Below, piece after piece: positions 20,582 to 20,612 of a stretch of DNA of 20,612 nt. Position 1 is the stretch's first letter. Every line of letters begins with the position of its first letter. Made by a program: the position numbers and the translations under genes. Where the stretch lies: IMG/VR virus record IMGVR_UViG_3300021519_000092, positions 1 to 20,612 of that record; one strand, written 5' to 3'. The notes under the pieces are model-generated. The model had not been told where the DNA came from and searched no databases. It saw only the letters and a list, made by a program, of their open reading frames with translations. Source of the DNA: a virus.

Positions 20582-20612
20582 TGCTCTATATGCAGGTCTT
20601 AAAAAAGAAGAC

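Noticed and set aside
1-20612. CRISPR array, tRNA, rRNA, integrase, transposase or attachment site
   Set aside because: No repeat-spacer pattern, cloverleaf-like sequence, or recombinase motif was seen on either strand. This is a reading by eye, not a search.

Overview
The window is a stretch of a tailed double-stranded DNA bacteriophage genome, most likely podovirus-like. Four things point to this: small overlapping genes with almost no intergenic space, a phage replication/recombination set (prim-pol/helicase, RusA, Sak4-like ATPase, DUF669 protein, Cas4-like nuclease), a five-gene lysis cassette, and a run of large low-complexity virion proteins followed by a 2141-residue 'large polyvalent'-type protein. 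The host is probably a Gram-negative bacterium, because there is a spanin-like pair with a lipobox. I see no terminase, portal, capsid, RNA polymerase, integrase, tRNA, CRISPR or IS element, so lifestyle and family cannot be fixed from the window alone.

Layout. (1) 1-1067, + strand: a chain of very small genes joined by ATGA overlaps, comprising a ribbon-helix-helix protein, a Cys-rich protein, two small proteins (one HTH) and one unknown. (2) 3965-1037, - strand: a Cro-like regulator, RusA resolvase and a primase/helicase, each overlapping the next by 4 bp. (3) A divergent control region, 3966-4063, with a TTGACA-type promoter and nested inverted repeats. (4) 4064-9156, + strand: an unknown early protein, Sak4-like ATPase and DUF669 ssDNA-binding protein, then a strong terminator (5730-5760). 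After it come a small unknown, a dATP/dGTP diphosphohydrolase-like protein, a Cas4-like nuclease, an SF2 helicase and a zinc-binding small protein. (5) 20612-9153, - strand (late): three Ala/Gly/Gln-rich virion proteins, the 2141-residue protein, then lysis genes (XhlA-like membrane protein, endolysin, holin, i-spanin, embedded o-spanin). No gap longer than 300 bases lacks a gene; the longest is the approximately 98-base divergent control region.

How it fits together. The regulator probably represses the rightward recombination operon through the repeats over its promoter. The primase/helicase, RusA, Sak4, SSB-like protein, nuclease and SF2 helicase look like one replication-recombination machine split over two divergent operons. 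The late block resembles the T7 gp14-gp15-gp16 arrangement of ejected internal virion proteins, and it ends in lysis.

The most striking signals are in the late block. All four virion proteins (3440 residues) contain no cysteine at all. The giant protein carries a zincin-type HExxH metallopeptidase motif in a segment that is strongly AT-rich (about 34% GC by hand count over 540 bases). Short Gly-Gly motifs and similar basic GLG...ARA tails recur in consecutive virion proteins. These features suggest a co-ejected protein complex carrying a protease-like module acquired from another source.
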